Positions 60,686 through 64,000 of a DNA stretch of 64,000 nucleotides are shown piece after piece. The first letter of the stretch is position 1, and each line of letters opens with the position of its first letter. This DNA comes from Prototheca cutis (Eukaryota > Chlorophyta > Trebouxiophyceae > Chlorellales > Chlorellaceae), in assembly GCA_002897115.2 (NCBI GenBank), contig BCIH01000005.1:101308-165307 (forward strand). Reading direction: 5' to 3'. The translations under genes were made by a program, and so were the position numbers. The notes under the pieces were generated by a model that did not search any database, was not told the DNA's origin, and worked only from the letters and a program-made list of their open reading frames with translations.

Positions 60686-63080
60686 ATGTTGGATATCAAC
60701 CTCTTCCGCGAGGGTGCGGTGGCTGGCATGGAGGCGTGCACCGCGACCATGGCCTGCAGCATTGCGCGCAACAATCGCCGATCATGAACTCGTTCCTTTC
60801 GTGTCACAGACAAGGGCGGGGACCCGGAGAAGATCCGGGAATCCCAGCGCCGGCGGTATGCGGACGTCGGCCTGGTCGACCGTGTGGTGGAGCTGGACAC
60901 TGAGTGGCGCGATGGTCCGTTGTGCGGGGGTCATGTTGTTGAGAAACCTTGGTATTGGGATGTTGATTCGGGCGATCGTGGCTGTCAACGATTCCATCGC
61001 CGTTGAGTGGACCCGTTGGCGCCTGCGGCTGGCCTTCTGCCTGTGGATCCACAGCGCCTGCCCACTCACCCAGTCCCACCCGGCGCCCTGCTGCAGTGAG
61101 AGGCAAACTGGACACAGCCAAGATGGAATTCAACCGGTTGGTCGCACAGATCAAGGATCTCCGTAAGGTGGGCAGGCTTATTCGACTGGGAAGACTGGTG
61201 GTCAGGCAGCCACGGCATGTGCTGGGCTGGGTTGGGCCCCGGGCGTGTGTTCCTACAGCGCCGCGTGCCCGGTTGTCTCGGCGCCGCATGCACGCCCATG
61301 TCATTGCTGCACCATCATGATCATCCCTAAGCGCCCTACCTACGTCCCTCACACCAAAAAGCAACCCCAAAGATCTATTGCCACACAGGCCAAGCAGGAT
61401 GCGACGCAGCAGCAGGAGGACTCCAAGGCCATGAAGGTTGGGATCAAGGAGCTCGAGGAGCGTGAGAAGCAGCTGGAAGCCGACCGTGACGAGACCCTGG
61501 TCAAGATTGGAAACCTCGTGCACGACAGCGTTCCCATCTCCGACAACGAGGTCTGTAGCAGGGTCTTTTTCCTGTGTTTCTTGGGTGTTTGTTGCCCTTG
61601 GATTCCTGGTACGTGGGCAGCACATATGACATGTGCGTGGGAAAATAACGAAATGCTTTCGGGCCAGTCCTGATACCCCGGCGAGCCAGATGACGAAACT
61701 CAACTATATAGGATCAACCATCGGATGCTGCGGCGCTCTGTGCCGCAGCGCGTGCCGATGCTTTCTTATCCGATGGCCGACCGTGGGAAGGGTTTTTTTG
61801 GGGGGGGGGGTTACCAGACGCTGTCTCTAGAACATCTAGACGACAGCAGCCAAAAACCAGCAGCACTCTAATTCTGTATAATTAGAAACATACCCCACGA
61901 CCCGTGCAGGATAACAATGCTATTGTGAAGAGTGTGGGCGAGGCTCGGGAGGAGTCTGGGCTGTACAACCACGTGGACCTGGTGCAGATGCTGGGCATCG
62001 CCGAGCTTGACCAGGGCACGGTGGTGGCCGGCTCCCGCGGCTACTATCTCACGGGCGAGGGCGTGCTGCTGAACCAGGCTCTGATCAACTATGCGCTGCA
62101 GTTTGCGGTTCGCCGCGGGTACAGCCCCGTGCAGACGCCCTTCTTCATGCAGTGCGATGTGATGGCCGAGTGCGCGCAGCTGAGCCAGTTTGACGAGGAG
62201 CTGTACCGTGTGAGCGGGGAGGGTGCCGACAAGTACCTGATCGCGACGGCCGAGCAGCCACTGTGCGCGCTGCACCGCAAGGGCTGGTTTGAGCCGGGGA
62301 CGCTGCCCGTGCGCTACATCGGCTACTCCACGTGTTTCCGGAAGGAGGCAGGGAGCCACGGGCGTGACACACTGGGCATCTTCCGCGTCCACCAGTTTGA
62401 AAAAGTCGAGCAGTTTTGCATCACCGAGCCGGGCGACGGCGCGTCGTGGCGTGAATTCGACACCATGATTGCCAATGCCGAGGAGTTTTACGCCGGTCTG
62501 GGCCTGCCGTACCGGGTGGTGAACATTGTCTCGGGAGAGCTGAACAACGCCGCCGCGAAGAAGTACGATCTGGAGGCGTGGTTCCCCGCCTCACGCACCT
62601 ACCGCGAGCTTGTGTCCTGCAGCAACTGCCTGGACTACCAGTCCCGGAGACTGGACATCCGCCTGCGCACGCCAAAGGGGCCAGCGGGCGAGACCAAGAA
62701 GGAGTACGTCCACCTCCTCAACGCCACCCTCACCGCCACCGAACGCACGCTGTGCTGCCTGCTGGAAAACTACCAAACACCGGAAGGCCTCAGGTTTGTG
62801 GTTCGGGGGTGTTTGGGGGTAGCAATGGGGGATTTTTTTGGTACCTTTCTATTAATTTGTACTGTCTTTCCTTTTTTCTTTTGGTGGTGTGTGTGGGTTT
62901 GGGGGGCCCGCGTGTATGCCTATTAAAATGCGGCCACCCTTGTCCTCCGACACAATCACAGTTGATCAACCCTGTCACTCACACAACAATCATCACAGGA
63001 TCCCCGAGGTGTTGCAACCCTTCATGATGGGCACCGAGTTCATCAAGTTCAAGAACCCTCCCCCGGCACCCAAGAAGTGA
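60686..63080 (+). CDS. SARS: Seryl-tRNA synthetase, cytosolic type
   Basis: This class IIa synthetase charges tRNA-Ser (and tRNA-Sec where present). Exons 60686-60713, 60810-60914, 61097-61167, 61389-61550, 61910-62793 and 62999-63080 join in phase to 443 residues. The start MLDINLFRE is followed by the canonical N-terminal arm ([20 protein letters not shown], then the coiled coil [21 protein letters not shown]). The core has [32 protein letters not shown], motif 2 in [20 protein letters not shown], the serine pocket region [19 protein letters not shown], and motif 3 in [19 protein letters not shown], which is split by the last intron. The tail [10 protein letters not shown] is short. There is no transit peptide, so this is the cytosolic enzyme. 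Exon 1 encodes just nine residues plus one base, which is easily missed. Intron 4 contains an 11-base poly-G. Confidence 0.96.
61800..61810. repeat. Poly-G homopolymer (11 G)
   Basis: A short G run in intron 4 of the SerRS gene. Confidence 0.8.
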
Positions 63081-63088
63081 GGCGCATG

Positions 63089-63093
63089 TGTAA
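63089..63093 (+). promoter_or_regulatory. Candidate polyadenylation signal TGTAA (SerRS)
   Basis: TGTAA lies 8 bases after the SerRS stop codon. That is close, so another signal further on may be the one used. Confidence 0.35.
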
Positions 63094-63291
63094 CATAATT
63101 GCAGTAGTTATCATCAAGTGCGGGGCAGGCGGCTGCCAAGGCTTGAGGCATGTGTGGACTCCAAGGCGTTGGGGTTTGAACGCCAGCAGCATTCCAGAAA
63201 TTGGGGGATGGGCACAAGCAGGCAATCGAGCAAAGGAAAAGCAAGTGCTACTGGCAGCGGGGTTACATCGTTTGTGGGGATGTGTCCAACC

Positions 63292-64000
63292 CTAAGCATG
63301 CGATGACGAAGGGTTCTTCTTGGCCTGAGCGAGTGGGAGGTTTGAAGGGGGGGCCGCGTTGGAATGCATCGCGCACTGACATGAAAAGTAGGGGAGGGCA
63401 TGGGTTCCATTGCGTCACAGGCTCATACCTGGCAGTGCTGACGGTACTCGTCGGCAAGGGCTTCGCCACCGACAGGGTTTTCAGCGTTGAGCGCGATGAA
63501 AGTCCAGAGACGGTTTGCGAGGCTGACGTCAGCGCTATTGGTTGATGCCGCCTTGTCCACGCTGCCAAAATGCATGGAGTGGGTTGTGGGCAGGCGAGTG
63601 GTGTGTCTGCAGCGTGCTTGTCACGAACTCATTGCACCTGCCCAGTACGCATGCAAGCGCTGTTTGCCCCCAAAGCAAAACTGCAAGGCCGTGCTTTCCA
63701 CGACACCCCCTCGCCCAACCCCACCAACGCACCGTTGGCCGACATCTCGGAGGTACTTTTTCGTCTTCATGTCAAACCAGGCCGGCTCGAATTCAGCGCG
63801 TTTGCGCTGCAGTGTGCGTAGTTTTCTGACCAGGGTCAGGCCATCTTCGCCCAGCAGGCGTCCCGCATCGTCCACGGTGATGGTTCCCTGGGACTGTGGT
63901 CGCGACCGTGCCACGTCCGGGACCGGGGCCTTCTTGCCTCTGCTCGCCCCTTGGCCCCCTGCCGATGGAGTCGGCCGCCGAGGGACGGGCGGAGGGCGTG
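63292..64000 (-). CDS. Unrecognised protein, 3' part of a gene cut by the window edge
   Basis: Three exons are visible on the minus strand: from the window edge (64000) to 63733, then 63534-63429, then 63324-63292, the last with a TAG stop. The junctions (CG|GTGCGT...TAG|C and CAG|GTATGA...CAG|G) are phase-consistent. The visible protein has a Pro/Arg/Gly-rich start (PPPVPRRPTPSAGGQGASRG), then a charged helix (GTITVDDAGRLLGEDGLTLV, RKLRTLQRKRAEFEP) and AWFDMKTKKYLRDVGQRADV. It continues SLANRLWTFIALNAENPVGG, EALADEYRQHCQ and a short Ser-rich end. I do not recognise a family. The final exon encodes only ten residues. The start lies outside the window, so function and full length cannot be judged. 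Confidence 0.55.

Overview
The window is nuclear DNA of an intron-rich, GC-rich green alga. My best guess is a coccoid trebouxiophyte of the Chlorella/Auxenochlorella type. This rests on the high GC content of coding exons, many short GT-AG introns with donors such as GTGCGT, TGTAA polyadenylation signals, a plant-type AP2 factor, plant-type RAD51 and a wax-synthase-like acyltransferase. Genus and species are inference. The sequence is draft quality: a 100-N gap sits inside a CA microsatellite, there is one isolated N, and there are several poly-C or poly-G runs.

I could build 21 genes by joining exons at GT-AG junctions with matching phase; 18 of them are closed at both ends. In order: COX11 (-, C-terminus outside the window); a giant soluble-adenylyl-cyclase-like protein (+, 1507-11973); a GTPBP1-type GTPase (-); DDX47/Rrp3 helicase (+); CLEC16A/FPL protein (-); a guanylate-binding-protein GTPase with signal peptide and C-terminal membrane segments (-); methionine aminopeptidase 2 (+); RAD51 (-); a tubulin-tyrosine-ligase-like enzyme (+, ends uncertain); RPB6 (-); alanyl-tRNA synthetase (+); an MBOAT/wax-synthase-like enzyme (+); a GT8 glycosyltransferase (+); RBMX2/Ist3 splicing factor (-); V-ATPase subunit a (+); NEDD1 (-); a three-AP2-domain transcription factor (+); a 111-residue protein with a PAM2 motif (+); COX16 (-); seryl-tRNA synthetase (+); and an unrecognised gene cut by the right edge (-).

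There are no operons, RNA genes, CRISPR arrays or recognisable transposons. Neighbours are often divergent with a short shared upstream region: COX11/cyclase, GTPBP1/DDX47, GBP/METAP2, RAD51/TTLL, RPB6/AlaRS, RBMX2/V-ATPase, NEDD1/AP2 and COX16/SerRS. Most genes are core housekeeping functions: translation, splicing, transcription, respiratory-chain assembly, vacuolar acidification and DNA repair.

The least ordinary loci are the cyclase, whose two catalytic halves are interrupted by very long low-complexity inserts; the triple-AP2 factor; the tiny PAM2 protein; and the secretory GBP. The cyclase, TTLL and NEDD1 together look like parts of a cilium/centrosome toolkit, which would be notable if the alga is a coccoid form described as non-motile.
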